A stretch of DNA of 57,917 bases from Nemertoderma westbladi (GCA_032718475.1 JAUCBJ010008207.1:1-57917), one strand, 5' to 3'; positions 46,740-57,765 are shown, numbered from the stretch's first letter. Numbers and translations are program-made. Notes: generated by a model not told the origin, from the letters alone.

Positions 46740-49630
46740 ATGAAGACCATGGAGACGCCAACTAACGGTGATTCCGCGAACTACAACCGGAGTACGTTGC
46801 TATGCAATGGGTCGCCGCCAATAAAAGTTATCAAACAATCTATGAGTCCTCCCAACATTTTACCATCTATACCAGGTAGGGCCGAGGACTGTAATCACCC
46901 AATTGAAACGCTGAAAGATAAATAGCCAACTGTCTGTCTGAGAGTAGTGTTGAACTCGAAAGTGAAAGTAAACCGGATCCTCAGTTTTTCAGAGCGTATG
47001 GTACTATTTTTACTTTATTTACATTATCGTACAAAAAAGTCAGATATAAAACAACCCAGGATAATATTTAGAGTAGTACCGTAGAGTAGTACAGGTACCC
47101 CAGTAAATGAATCCTCTAATTTATCTTTTTAGGTGTACCGGTACCAGCCACACCATCCAGACTGACAGCCCCTGTGCACGTGGACATTGGAGGTACTATT
47201 TACACCTGCACTCTGGAGACCCTCACCAAGGATCCCCACTCCCGATTGGCTAAGTTATTTAATGGAGGTTTACCAATAGTACTCGACACAATGAAGCAAC
47301 ATTATTTCATAGGTATTGGCCGGTGTTGTATGAAGGTGTAAAAGGGGGCTATAGGATGGGGGGGGGGATCCCATATATAGGTGAATACTATGTCCTAAAT
47401 ATTAAATGGGGCAGGTTACTTGTTATGTATGTAACTGTAACTGTTATTAAGTAACTGCTATACTACGTAACTGTTACTAAGTATCTGTTGCTAAGTAACT
47501 GCAATACTACGTAACTGTTACTAAGTAACTGTTACTAAGTAACTATCTGTGATCTATGGTTTTAGTGGGTATAAAATTCAAAATGGAAAGAAGCAGTTTA
47601 CAATGTCAGTGTTACCTACATAAAACAAACAAAACTAGATATAACAAGCGACCAATTTATAAATTTTAATTATACCAGGTTCCTGGCAAATTAAGAATAA
47701 GAAAGACCTCTACTATTCACTCTGTTGTTGTTGTTAATCTCCAGTTAGGTTTTAGTTTTAAGGCTAGATACGGCGCAGTAGCGAAAGTGGTAGAGCGTTG
47801 GACTTGTAATCTCTAGGTACCGAGTTCAATCCCACTTTCCGGGGAATTTTTTTGGTAGTAAGCCATTCCAGGAGACACAGCTTGCGTTAGACTCGGACCT
47901 TTGTTTATATACCTTAACTTTATAATAGAAATCCAACACGGCCAAAGTCAAAATAACTAATTGATTATCCTCTAATAATGAATTGAATTAATTGCAGTTA
48001 AGGCTGCATCTAGGTCCCTGAACAGGCAGTACTCTGTTAATCTACAGGAGCTAATTAACCAACAGGTTGATGCCATCAATGATGCGGACGACAGAAGGCA
48101 ATCATCCCAGGCATGGAGATCGATCAACTTGCTTGCCTTAGATCATCATAATGATGATGGGGTGATGATAACTCCACCTACTGGCTCCAGAAGTCGAGGA
48201 AATCCTGCCAAGTACCTAACTGATCTAGACTTTGCTGATGACTTAGGAGTACTCTCAGAATCATTAGAGGGAGCCCAACGGCTCCTCAGCTCATTAGAGC
48301 ATGCTGCTTCTAGTGTTGGTCTTTTTATTAACTCCAGAAAGACCAAAATTTTGACAGTTAACTTTGAAAGTCCTCAGCAAGTCTCTGATCGGATGAGCAT
48401 AAGCTCAAAAGATGGTATGCTTGAGCATGTGGACGACTTCTGTTACCTGGGATCATGGATCCGGAAGTCAGGTGAGGACCTCCGAATACGTAAGGGAAAG
48501 GCATGGGCAGCCTTGAATAGGCTTTCCAGGATTTGGAAGTCACCGAGAATTAATCGGAAACTTAAGGTCCGATTATTTAGAGCAGCAGTAGTTCCAGTAC
48601 TCCTCTGTGGGAGTCCATGCTGGGCTCTAACTGCTGAGGACACCAAATCTCTGGATGGCACATTCACAAGAATGCTACGCCGGGTTCATTGTGTCAAGTA
48701 CAATGCACACATCTCCAACCAGACACTATATAACATTGGAGGTGTCTCATTGGTTCCCCCAAGCTTGGCACTAGAACAAAGTCGCCTCCGCTTTGCAGGA
48801 CATTGCTTTCGCTGTGAGGACCAGCCAGTGCATAATCTTGTACTTTGGCAGCCTCATGGAGTGAATAAGCATGGTGGACAGCCCATGACTTTCTTGAGAC
48901 GCATCTTAAAGGACACTGGCCTTGAAGATGCGGATGATCTAGCAAATGTCATGGGTGATAGGGAGTTGTGGCGGCGCAATTTTGTCGATAAGCCGGCACA
49001 TCATTCTTAAAAATGCAGCTGCAATGCAGCATGCCGATCATAGTAGTAGTACTAATAGTAGTCCTAGTAATAATGAATTATTTTAATGCAGACCGGGATG
49101 GTAGACTGTTCCGCCACGTTCTCAACTACCTAAGAACCGGCAAAGTTTGTCTCCCGGCCCAATTCGACGAACTCGATCAACTCCTCGAGGAGGCGAAGTT
49201 CTACGAGTTATCGGAACTCGTTGACTCCGTCGCCGCTCGGATATCGACTCGCGAGCGCCGCAACTCGGTAACTCACCGGTCCCAAACGCTCATCCTACTG
49301 GTGCGACCGGAGCACGGCGAGTCGGTTAACATCACCGGCGATAAATCGCTGATAACCAACCTGTTCCCCGAGTTACGGAACAAACAACAAACCCCGACGG
49401 GACTCTCGCCGCCTTCCGGGGCCGCCTACAGTTGGGCCGCGGATTCCGATTACGTCACTCGGTTTCCGCTGAACGGATACTGCCGTCTTTCCTCCGTTGA
49501 GGTTCTAGAACGTTTGTTTCAGCGGGGGTTCGCCGTAGTCGGGAGCTGCGGTGGGGCGGGAGTGGAGGGCTCCCAGTTCACCGAATATTTACTGAGGAGA
49601 AACGGAAACAGTTCCGCAGAGGCGAAATAG
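46740..49630 (+). CDS. KCTD1/KCTD15-type BTB domain protein, three coding exons
   Basis: Exons 46740-46875, 47133-47312 and 49092-49630 join in frame into 284 residues, close to the vertebrate KCTD1/15 length (about 257-283). Donors are GTAGGG and GTATTG; acceptors are TTTTTAG and AATGCAG. Both junctions split a codon (Gly46 and Asp106) and restore family motifs: GVPVPATP, and HYFIDRDG across exons 2/3. Residues 59-155 are the BTB/T1 domain ([53 protein letters not shown]). Residues from about 165 form the family's C-terminal domain, with FPLNGYC at 230-236 and [10 protein letters not shown] after it. In vertebrates KCTD1/15 are oligomeric nuclear repressors that bind AP-2 factors. The vertebrate C-terminal IKQEPLD-like tail is absent; this protein ends NSSAEAK. 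Residues 1-45 are serine/proline-rich and unlike vertebrate proteins. Exon 3 is far more GC/CpG-rich than the introns. Intron 2 carries a SINE head and a LINE fragment. Confidence 0.95.
47422..47545. repeat. GTAACTGTTACTAA microsatellite-like repeat in KCTD intron 2
   Basis: Irregular repeats of AAGTAACTGTTACT and CTACGTAACTG, 14 to about 28 bp in period. Confidence 0.8.
47772..47845 (+). mobile_element. tRNA-Thr(UGU)-like SINE head in KCTD intron 2
   Basis: TAGCGAAAGTGGTAGAGCG (from 47779) has D-arm and A-box form. CTTGTAA (from about 47802) has anticodon-loop form with TGT as anticodon. GAGTTCAATCCC (from 47822) has B-box form. The acceptor stem (GGCGCAG against CACTTTC) does not pair and the anticodon stem is weak, so it cannot be a working tRNA. 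The head of a tRNA-derived SINE is the likeliest reading; the body extends an unknown distance right. Confidence 0.6.
47991..49060 (+). mobile_element. Non-LTR retrotransposon fragment, copy 2, inside KCTD intron 2
   Basis: A frame open from 47982 to 49010 encodes two LINE pieces. The first (about 47991-48130) is the region upstream of the RT ([31 protein letters not shown]). It jumps in frame to the RT middle and end at LDHHNDDG. The stretch with GVLQGDTLAPF present in copy 3 is missing, an internal deletion. FADD, the RT catalytic YXDD-type motif, is present (about 48228). The 3' half ([55 protein letters not shown]) is nearly identical to copy 3, so it is young. After the stop comes CAGCTGCAATGCAGCATG and a TAGTAGTA-rich tail, ending 30-50 bp before the exon 3 acceptor. 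It cannot encode a complete RT. Confidence 0.9.
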
Positions 49631-49648
49631 TTCCGTCGTCTTTCAGAA

Positions 49649-49654
49649 AATAAA
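49649..49654 (+). terminator. Candidate KCTD poly(A) signal
   Basis: AATAAA 19 bp after the stop codon at 49628-49630. If used, the 3' UTR is very short. The 33/46-bp array begins about 150 bp further on, so a longer UTR would run into it. Confidence 0.4.
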
Positions 49655-49800
49655 TTCTCTAAATTATAGATCTAAAATAGAATCCAGATATATCGAGTTT
49701 CGCATGTAATTCCTTTGATCTAGAAATTCCTATTAGTATATTAAATTAATGATATTTATATTATATATTATGGTAAAAGGGAGATTGAGTTTTCTGTTCA

Positions 49801-52800
49801 ATATAGACAGACCTGTCCAGCTTTGGTTCACCCTTATAGACAGACCTGTCCAGCTTTGGTTGACCCTTATAGACAGACCTGTCCAGCTTTGGTTGACCCT
49901 TATAGACAGACCTGTCCAGCTTTGGTTGACCCTTATAGACAGACCTGTCCAGCTTTGGTTGACCCTTATAGACAGACCTGTCCAGCTTTGGTTGACCCTT
50001 GTATTGAATCAATATAGACAGACCTGTCCAGCTTTGGTTGACCCTTATAGACAGACCTGTCCAGCTTTGGTTGACCCTTATAGACAGACCTGTCCAGCTT
50101 TGGTTGACCCTTGTATTGGATCAATATAGACAGACCTGTCCAGCTTTGGTTGACTCTTATAGACAGACCTGTCCAGCTTTGGTTGACCCTTATAGACAGA
50201 CCTGTCCAGCTTTGGTTGACCCTTGTATTGGATCAATATAGACAGACCTGTCCAGCTTTGGTTGACCCTTATAGACAGACCTGTCCAGCTTTGGTTGACC
50301 CTTGTATTGGATCAATATAGACAGACCTGTCCAGCTTTGGTTGACTCTTATAGACAGACCTGTCCAGCTTTGGTTGACCCTTATAGGCAGACCTGTCCAG
50401 CTTTGGTTGACCCTTATAGACAGACCTGCCAGCTTTGGTTGACCCTTGTATTGGATCAATATAGACAGACCTGTCCAGCTTTGGTTGACCCTTGTATTGG
50501 ATCAATATAGACAGACCTGTCCAGCTTTGGTTGACCCTTGTATTGGATCAATATAGACAGACCTGTCCAGCTTTGGTTGACCCCTATAGACAGACCTGTC
50601 CAGCTTTGGTTGACCCTTGTATTGGATCAATATAGACAGACCTGTCCAGCTTTGGTTGACCCTTGTATTGGATCAATATAGACAGACCTGTCCAGCTGTG
50701 GTTGACCCTTGTATTGGATCAATATAGACAGACCTGTCCAGCTTTGGTTGACCCTTATAGACAGACCTGTCCAGCTTTGGTTGACCCTTGTATTGGATCA
50801 ATATAGACAGACCTGTCCAGCTTTGGTTGACCCTTGTATTGGATCAATATAGACAGACCTGTCCAGCTTTGGTTGACCCTTGTATTGGATCAATATAGAC
50901 AGACCTGTCCAGCTGTGGTTGGCCCTTGTATTGGATCAATATAGACAGACCTGTCCAGCTTTGGTTGACCCTTATAGACAGACCTGTCCAGCTTTGGTTG
51001 ACCCTTGTATTGGATCAATATAGACAGACCTGTCCAGCTTTGGTTGACCCTTGTATTGGATCAATATAGACAGACCTGTCCAGCTTTGGTTGACCCTTAT
51101 AGACAGACCTGTCCAGCTTTGGTTGACCCTTGTATTGGATCAATATAGACAGACCTGTCCAGCTTTGGTTGACCCCTATAGACAGACCTGTCCAGCTTTG
51201 GTTGACCCTTGTATTGGATCAATATAGACAGACCTGTCCAGCTTTGGTTGACCCTTGTATTGGATCAATATAGACAGACCTGTCCAGCTTTGGTTGACCC
51301 TTATAGACAGACCTGTCCAGCTTTGGTTGACCCTTGTATTGGATCAATATAGACAGACCTGTCCAGCTTTGGTTGACCCTTGTATTGGATCAATATAGAC
51401 AGACCTGTCCAGCTTTGGTTGACCCCTATAGACAGACCTGTCCAGCTTTGGTTGACCCTTGTATTGGATCAATATAGACAGACCTGTCCAGCTTTGGTTG
51501 ACCCTTGTATTGGATCAATATAGACAGACCTGTCCAGCTGTGGTTGACCCTTGTATTGGATCAATATAGACAGACCTGTCCAGCTTTGGTTGACCCTTAT
51601 AGACAGACCTGTCCAGCTTTGGTTGACCCTTGTATTGGATCAATATAGACAGACCTGTCCAGCTTTGGTTGACCCTTGTATTGGATCAATATAGACAGAC
51701 CTGTCCAGCTTTGGTTGACCCTTGTATTGGATCAATATAGACAGACCTGTCCAGCTGTGGTTGGCCCTTGTATTGGATCAATATAGACAGACCTGTCCAG
51801 CTTTGGTTGACCCTTATAGACAGACCTGTCCAGCTTTGGTTGACCCTTGTATTGGATCAATATAGACAGACCTGTCCAGCTTTGGTTGACCCTTGTATTG
51901 GATCAATATAGACAGACCTGTCCAGCTTTGGTTGACCCTTATAGACAGACCTGTCCAGCTTTGGTTGACCCTTGTATTGGATCAATATAGACAGACCTGT
52001 CCAGCTTTGGTTGACCCCTATAGACAGACCTGTCCAGCTTTGGTTGACCCTTGTATTGGATCAATATAGACAGACCTGTCCAGCTTTGGTTGACCCTTGT
52101 ATTGGATCAATATAGACAGACCTGTCCAGCTTTGGTTGACCCTTATAGACAGACCTGTCCAGCTTTGGTTGACCCTTGTATTGGATCAATATAGACAGAC
52201 CTGTCCAGCTTTGGTTGACCCTTGTATTGGATCAATATAGACAGACCTGTCCAGCTGTGGTTGGCCCTTGTATTGGATCAATATAGACAGACCTGTCCAG
52301 CTTTGGTTGACCCTTATAGACAGACCTGTCCAGCTTTGGTTGACCCTTGTATTGGATCAATATAGACAGACCTGTCCAGCTTTGGTTGACCCTTGTATTG
52401 GATCAATATAGACAGACCTGTCCAGCTTTGGTTGACCCTTATAGACAGACCTGTCCAGCTTTGGTTGACCCTTGTATTGGATCAATATAGACAGACCTGT
52501 CCAGCTTTGGTTGACCCCTATAGACAGACCTGTCCAGCTTTGGTTGACCCTTGTATTGGATCAATATAGACAGACCTGTCCAGCTTTGGTTGACCCTTGT
52601 ATTGGATCAATATAGACAGACCTGTCCAGCTTTGGTTGACCCTTATAGACAGACCTGTCCAGCTTTGGTTGACCCTTGTATTGGATCAATATAGACAGAC
52701 CTGTCCAGCTTTGGTTGACTCTTATAGACAGACCTGTCCAGCTTTGGTTGACCCTTATAGGCAGACCTGTCCAGCTTTGGTTGACCCTTATAGACAGACC

Positions 52801-54602
52801 TGCCAGCTTTGGTTGACCCTTGTATTGGATCAATATAGACAGACCTGTCCAGCTTTGGTTGACCCTTGTATTGGATCAATATAGACAGACCTGTCCAGCT
52901 TTGGTTGACCCTTGTATTGGATCAATATAGACAGACCTGTCCAGCTTTGGTTGACCCCTATAGACAGACCTGTCCAGCTTTGGTTGACCCTTGTATTGGA
53001 TCAATATAGACAGACCTGTCCAGCTTTGGTTGACCCTTGTATTGGATCAATATAGACAGACCTGTCCAGCTGTGGTTGACCCTTGTATTGGATCAATATA
53101 GACAGACCTGTCCAGCTTTGGTTGACCCTTATAGACAGACCTGTCCAGCTTTGGTTGACCCTTGTATTGGATCAATATAGACAGACCTGTCCAGCTTTGG
53201 TTGACCCTTGTATTGGATCAATATAGACAGACCTGTCCAGCTTTGGTTGACCCTTGTATTGGATCAATATAGACAGACCTGTCCAGCTGTGGTTGACCCT
53301 TGTATTGGATCAATATAGACAGACCTGTCCAGCTTTGGTTGACCCTTATAGACAGACCTGTCCAGCTTTGGTTGACCCTTGTATTGGATCAATATAGACA
53401 GACCTGTCCAGCTTTGGTTGACCCTTGTATTGGATCAATATAGACAGACCTGTCCAGCTTTGGTTGACCCTTGTATTGGATCAATATAGACAGACCTGTC
53501 CAGCTTTGGTTGACCCCTATAGACAGACCTGTCCAGCTTTGGTTGACCCTTGTATTGGATCAATATAGACAGACCTGTCCAGCTTTGGTTGACCCCTATA
53601 GACAGACCTGTCCAGCTTTGGTTGACCCTTGTATTGGATCAATATAGACAGACCTGTCCAGCTGTGGTTGACCCTTGTATTGGATCAATATAGACAGACC
53701 TGTCCAGCTTTGGTTGACCCTTATAGACAGACCTGTCCAGCTGTGGTTGACCCTTGTATTGGATCAATATAGACAGACCTGTCCAGCTGTGGTTGACCCT
53801 TGTATTGGATCAATATAGACAGACCTGTCCAGCTTTGGTTGACCCTTGTATTGGATCAATATAGACAGACCTGTCCAGCTTTGGTTGACCCTTATAAACA
53901 GACCTGTCCAGCTTTGGTTGACCCTTATAGACAGACCTGCCAGCTTTGGTTGACCCTTGTATTGGATCAATATAGACAGACCTGTCCAGCTTTGGTTGAC
54001 CCTTGTATTGGATCAATATAGACAGACCTGTCCAGCTTTGGTTGACCCCTATAGACAGACCTGTCCAGCTTTGGTTGACCCTTGTATTGGATCAATATAG
54101 ACAGACCTGTCCAGCTGTGGTTGACCCTTGTATTGGATCAATATAGACAGACCTGTCCAGCTTTGGTTGACCCTTATAGACAGACCTGTCCAGCTGTGGT
54201 TGACCCTTGTATTGGATCAATATAGACAGACCTGTCCAGCTGTGGTTGACCCTTGTATTGGATCAATATAGACAGACCTGTCCAGCTTTGGTTGACCCTT
54301 GTATTGGATCAATATAGACAGACCTGTCCAGCTTTGGTTGACCCTTATAAACAGACCTGTCCAGCTTTGGTTGACCCTTATAGACAGACCTGCCAGCTTT
54401 GGTTGACCCTTGTATTGGATCAATATAGACAGACCTGTCCAGCTTTGGTTGACCCTTGTATTGGATCAATATAGACAGACCTGTCCAGCTTTGGTTGACC
54501 CTTGTATTGGATCAATATAGACAGACCTGTCCAGCTTTGGTTGACCCTTGTATTGGATCAATATAGACAGACCTGTCCAGCTATGGTTGACCCTTGTATT
54601 GG
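49801..54602. repeat. Two-state 33/46-bp minisatellite array downstream of KCTD
   Basis: A common core (ATAGACAGACCTGTCCAGCT, then TTGGTTGACCCTT) is spaced either directly (33 bp) or with an added GTATTGGATCAAT (46 bp). The left end is mostly short units, then short and long units alternate, often as 33+46 or 46+46 patterns. Variants include AGCTGTGG, TTGGCCC, CCCCTATAG, ATAAACAG and a 1-2-bp-short CCTGCCAGC unit. Blocks are duplicated: the CCTGCCAGC marker recurs at about 50427, 52801, 53937 and 54390, with offsets of 2,374 bp (first pair) and 453 bp (last pair). Open frames are by-products of the 33-bp period. Confidence 0.97.
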
Positions 54603-54656
54603 AATACTATTATTGGTAATTTAAATTTATAAGTTGACTGGAACTTTATAATAAGA

Positions 54657-54664
54657 TGACGTCA
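54657..54664. promoter_or_regulatory. CRE-like palindrome TGACGTCA
   Basis: A perfect CREB/ATF consensus. A second perfect copy lies at 54948-54955 and GACGTCA variants at 54929 and 54971, all flanking the TIR element at 54688-54914. Presence is certain; function is unknown. Confidence 0.3.
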
Positions 54665-54687
54665 TTAGATCTGACATATGGAGACAA

Positions 54688-54914
54688 GGGGGAAACTGGA
54701 CGCAAATCCCATCTTGGCGAATTAATATCCCGCCTCAATGTGAAATTCTCAATTTAGGGAAAGCAGCAGGTTACAGTGGCACGTTATATTAATCAAAACA
54801 ATAAACTAAACACAATAGAACACGTTACAGTTTTATATTTGAGTGTAATCAGCTGTTATTTGCGTCGAATTTCCCATGGAGAGGGATGAATTTTTATTGC
54901 GTCCAGTTTCCCCC
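54688..54914 (+). mobile_element. 227-bp MITE with perfect 18-bp TIRs, fullest copy of the dispersed family
   Basis: GGGGGAAACTGGACGCAA (54688-54705) and its exact complement (54897-54914) bound the element. The interior has ATCTTGGCGAATTAATATCC, CAGCAGGTTACAGTGGCACG, AATCAAAACAATAAACTAAA and GCTGTTATTTGCGTCGAAT. Six other, mostly truncated copies are annotated in this window. There is no coding capacity, so it would depend on a transposase elsewhere. The outer flanks also show loose inverted similarity, so the true termini may lie slightly further out; no clear target duplication was found. Confidence 0.85.
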
Positions 54915-55228
54915 TATCTGGACATAGGACGTCATTATATCAAACTATGACGTCATTAGATCTAACAGAAGACGTCATTACACCGGGCATATTACGTAAT
55001 TTGATCTAACATTGTTATTCGGTATATGGATAGTTATGAAAGGCGCCTACTCAGCAACTTAATATAAATATCACGTAAATATGTTGATTTTATTTTTACA
55101 AATAACAAAATAATAATCAAAATTTCAAATAATAGCAATGTAATTTTACAAAACATATTTATACTAATTACAAGAAATATACAACCATCGACAAATATGT
55201 GAATACGTGAATAAATATATTAACTGGT
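54915..55228. other. AT-rich spacer with repeated GACGTCATTA motifs
   Basis: Three GACGTCATTA-type motifs at 54928-54980, then AT-rich sequence with no gene. Confidence 0.45.
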
Positions 55229-55386
55229 GAAAACTTGAATTTTGGGAGGGCCAATTTCACTTGGTGGGAATTTTTTTAATAGATGTGTCTGACTTGGCGA
55301 GAACTCATATTTGAGTTCTCGCAAGTCTATTCCCTCTTGGTGGGGCTTTCTTAAGAAGAAGTAGATAACTTGGTCAAAACTCATAT

Positions 55387-55481
55387 GAGTTTATGAGCCA
55401 CCGACTGGACTTGGTGAGTTTATGAACCACCGTCTGGACTTGGTGAGTTTATGAGCCACCGTCTGGACTTGGTAAGTTTAC
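55387..55481 (+). repeat. 29-bp minisatellite, left part
   Basis: The unit is CTTGGTGAGTTTATGAGCCA then CCGTCTGGA, about 3.3 units. The first unit merges with the element's inner arm (ACTTGGTCAAAACTCATATG then AGTTTATGAGCCACC). LINE copy 3 separates it from the right part. Confidence 0.9.
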
Positions 55482-56520
55482 TATGGTTCGACAACATTTG
55501 TGTCTACTGTTGTCGGTGACACAGAACCATTTGAAGTGTTATGGGGCGTCCTCCAAGGAGACACACTTGCACCATTCTTGTTCATAATTGTTGTTGACTA
55601 TGTTCTACGCATGTCCTTAGATCATCATAATGATGATGGGGTGATGATAACTCCACCTACTGGCTCCAGAAGTCGAGGAAATCCTGCCAAGTACCTAACT
55701 GATCTAGACTTTGCTGATGACTTAGGAGTACTCTCAGAATCATTAGAGGGAGCCCAACGGCTCCTCAGCTCATTAGAACATGCTGCTTCTAGTGTTGGTC
55801 TTTTTATTAAATCCAGAAAGATCAAAATTTTGACAGTTAACTTTGAAAGTCCTCAGCAAGTCTCTGATCGGATGAGCATAAGCTCAAAAGATGGTATGCT
55901 TGAGCATGTGGATGACTTCTGTTACCTGGGATCATGGATACGGAAGTCAGGTGAGGACCTTCGAATACGTAAGGGAAAGGCATGGGCAGTCTTGAATAGG
56001 CTTTCCAGGATTTGGAAGTCACCGAGAATTAATCGGAAACTTAAGGTCCGATTATTTAGAGCAGCAGTAGTTCCAGTACTCCTCTATAGGAGTCCATGCT
56101 GGGCTCTAACTGCTGAGGACACCAAATCTCTGGATGGCACATTCACAAGAATGCTACGCCGGGTTCATTGTGTCAAGTACAATGCACACATCTCCAACCA
56201 GACACTATATAACATTGGAGGTGTCTCATTGGTTCCCCCAAGCTTGACACTAGAACAAAATCGCCTCCGCTTTGCAGGACATTGCTTTCGCCGTGAGGAC
56301 CAGCCAGTGCATAATCTTGTACTTTGGCAGCCTCATGGAGTGAATAAGCATGGTGGACAGCCCATGACTTTCTTGAGACGCCTCTTAAAAGACACTGGCC
56401 TTGAAGATGCGGATGATCTAGCAAATGTCATGGGTGATAGGGAGTTGTGGCGGCGCGATTTTGTCGTTAAGCCGGCACAGCATTCTTAAAAATGCAGCTG
56501 CAATGCAGCATGCCGATCCT
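55482..56520 (+). mobile_element. Non-LTR retrotransposon fragment, copy 3, longest RT piece
   Basis: A frame open from before 55500 to 56489 encodes about 330 residues of a LINE RT C-terminal part. Counting from 55500, GVLQGDTLAPF (residue 16) is RT block 4 and FADD (71-74) the catalytic block 5. Then come [53 protein letters not shown] and [10 protein letters not shown]. The endonuclease and N-terminal RT blocks are missing, so it is 5'-truncated. The 3' end carries CAGCTGCAATGCAGCATG and stops at about 56520, where the 29-bp repeat resumes: the LINE landed inside that array. The LINE clade is not assigned. Confidence 0.9.
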
Positions 56521-56522
56521 AG

Positions 56523-56850
56523 TGGTGAGTTTATGAGCCACCGTCTGGACTTGGTGAGTTTATGCTGTTTGAGAAAGTGTCTGGGACTCAGACTTCTGGG
56601 ATTCAGTGGAAGTAGCTTTTGCAATTTCCGACATCTTATTATTTTGAATTTTAGTGTTTTTGTTTAAAAACTGGACTTGGTGAGTTTATGAGCCACCGTC
56701 TGGTCTTGGTGAGTTTATGAGCCACCGTCTGGACTTGGTGAGTTTATGAGCTACCGTCTGGACTTGGTGAGTTTATGAGCTACCGTCTGGACTTGGTGAG
56801 TTTATGAGCTACCGTCTGGACTTGGTGAGTTAATGAACCATCGTCTGGAA
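56523..56850 (+). repeat. 29-bp minisatellite, right part
   Basis: Units resume after LINE copy 3, are interrupted by about 105 bp of unrelated sequence (56566-56670), and continue as about six units with GAGCCACC or GAGCTACC variants. The last ones are degenerate. Confidence 0.9.
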
Positions 56851-56980
56851 TTTGTAGAGATTATATTTTTCTGCTCTCCTTGGTGTGAGTTTTTCTTATA
56901 TTTATAAAGTTAATAAAAATTAAATTAAATGTACCCGAGACTATACACAATTGTATTTCTTTGCATTGAAAATGTTGAAA

Positions 56981-57363
56981 TTATTTTTTGTTGACTTAAC
57001 ATTATTTTTTGTTGACTTAACTTTATTTTTGTTGACTTAACATTATTTTTGTTGACTTAACATTATTTTTGTTGACTTAACATTATTTTTGTTGACTTAA
57101 CATTATTTTTTGTTGACTTAACATTATTTTTGTTGACTTAACATTATTTTTGTTGACTTAACATTATTTTTTGTTGACATAACATTATTTTTTGTTGACT
57201 TAACATTATTTTTTGTTGACTTAACATTATTTTTTGTTGACTTAACATTATTTTTTGTTGACATAACATTATTTTTTGTTGACTTAACATTATTTTTTGT
57301 TGACATAACATTATTTTTTGTTGACTTAACATTATTTTTTGTTGACTTAACATTATTTTTTTT
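56981..57363. repeat. T-rich 20/21-bp minisatellite, about 18 units
   Basis: The unit is ATTTTTTGTTGACTTAACAT plus T, alternating between five and six T in the T run, with GACATAAC variants. Minus-strand open frames here are by-products. Confidence 0.95.
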
Positions 57364-57765
57364 ATCGAATAAGATTAATTATTTTAAATAACTGCGGCGA
57401 CTTAGTTCAAACATTAAATTAGCGATAGACTGCGTAATTTTTAACTTCAGAGGCCGTTATATATATCATCTGAAAGATGAGAAAATGACCTTCAACCTGG
57501 TGCTTATAGTTAGTCTCTGTGACTTATAATAATGAAACGGCCATGAGTTGAAATTAGACAATAACTTTCCCACAATGTACTGCCGTGTTGTTTAGCCTAT
57601 ACTGATCGTCTGAAGCCGATTCAACTACTGTTGTAAAACTCATCAACAGCCCAATACAATGGGCCTATTGTCGTCGACATATAAGTCAATGCTTCCTTCC
57701 TGACAGCTGATAAACAATAGTATAGCCGAAATTCAGTTGAAACCAACTCAGAACGGTTTTACTGT
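57364..57765. other. Spacer inside the 2.6-kb element, no gene seen
   Basis: Unique AT-rich sequence between the last array and the right inverted arm. Nothing identified. Beyond 57858 the window ends in similar DNA. Confidence 0.4.

Noticed and set aside
47772-47845. Functional tRNA-Thr
   Set aside because: The acceptor stem does not pair and the anticodon stem has mismatches; a SINE head fits better.
49013-49090. Start of the KCTD-like ORF at 49013 as the gene's true start
   Set aside because: Those 26 codons come from the LINE tail. Splicing 47312 to 49092 restores the HYFIDRDG motif exactly and a complete BTB domain.
49749-54474. Many 60-126-codon frames in the 33/46-bp array
   Set aside because: They arise from the 33-bp period and stop wherever a 46-bp unit shifts the frame.
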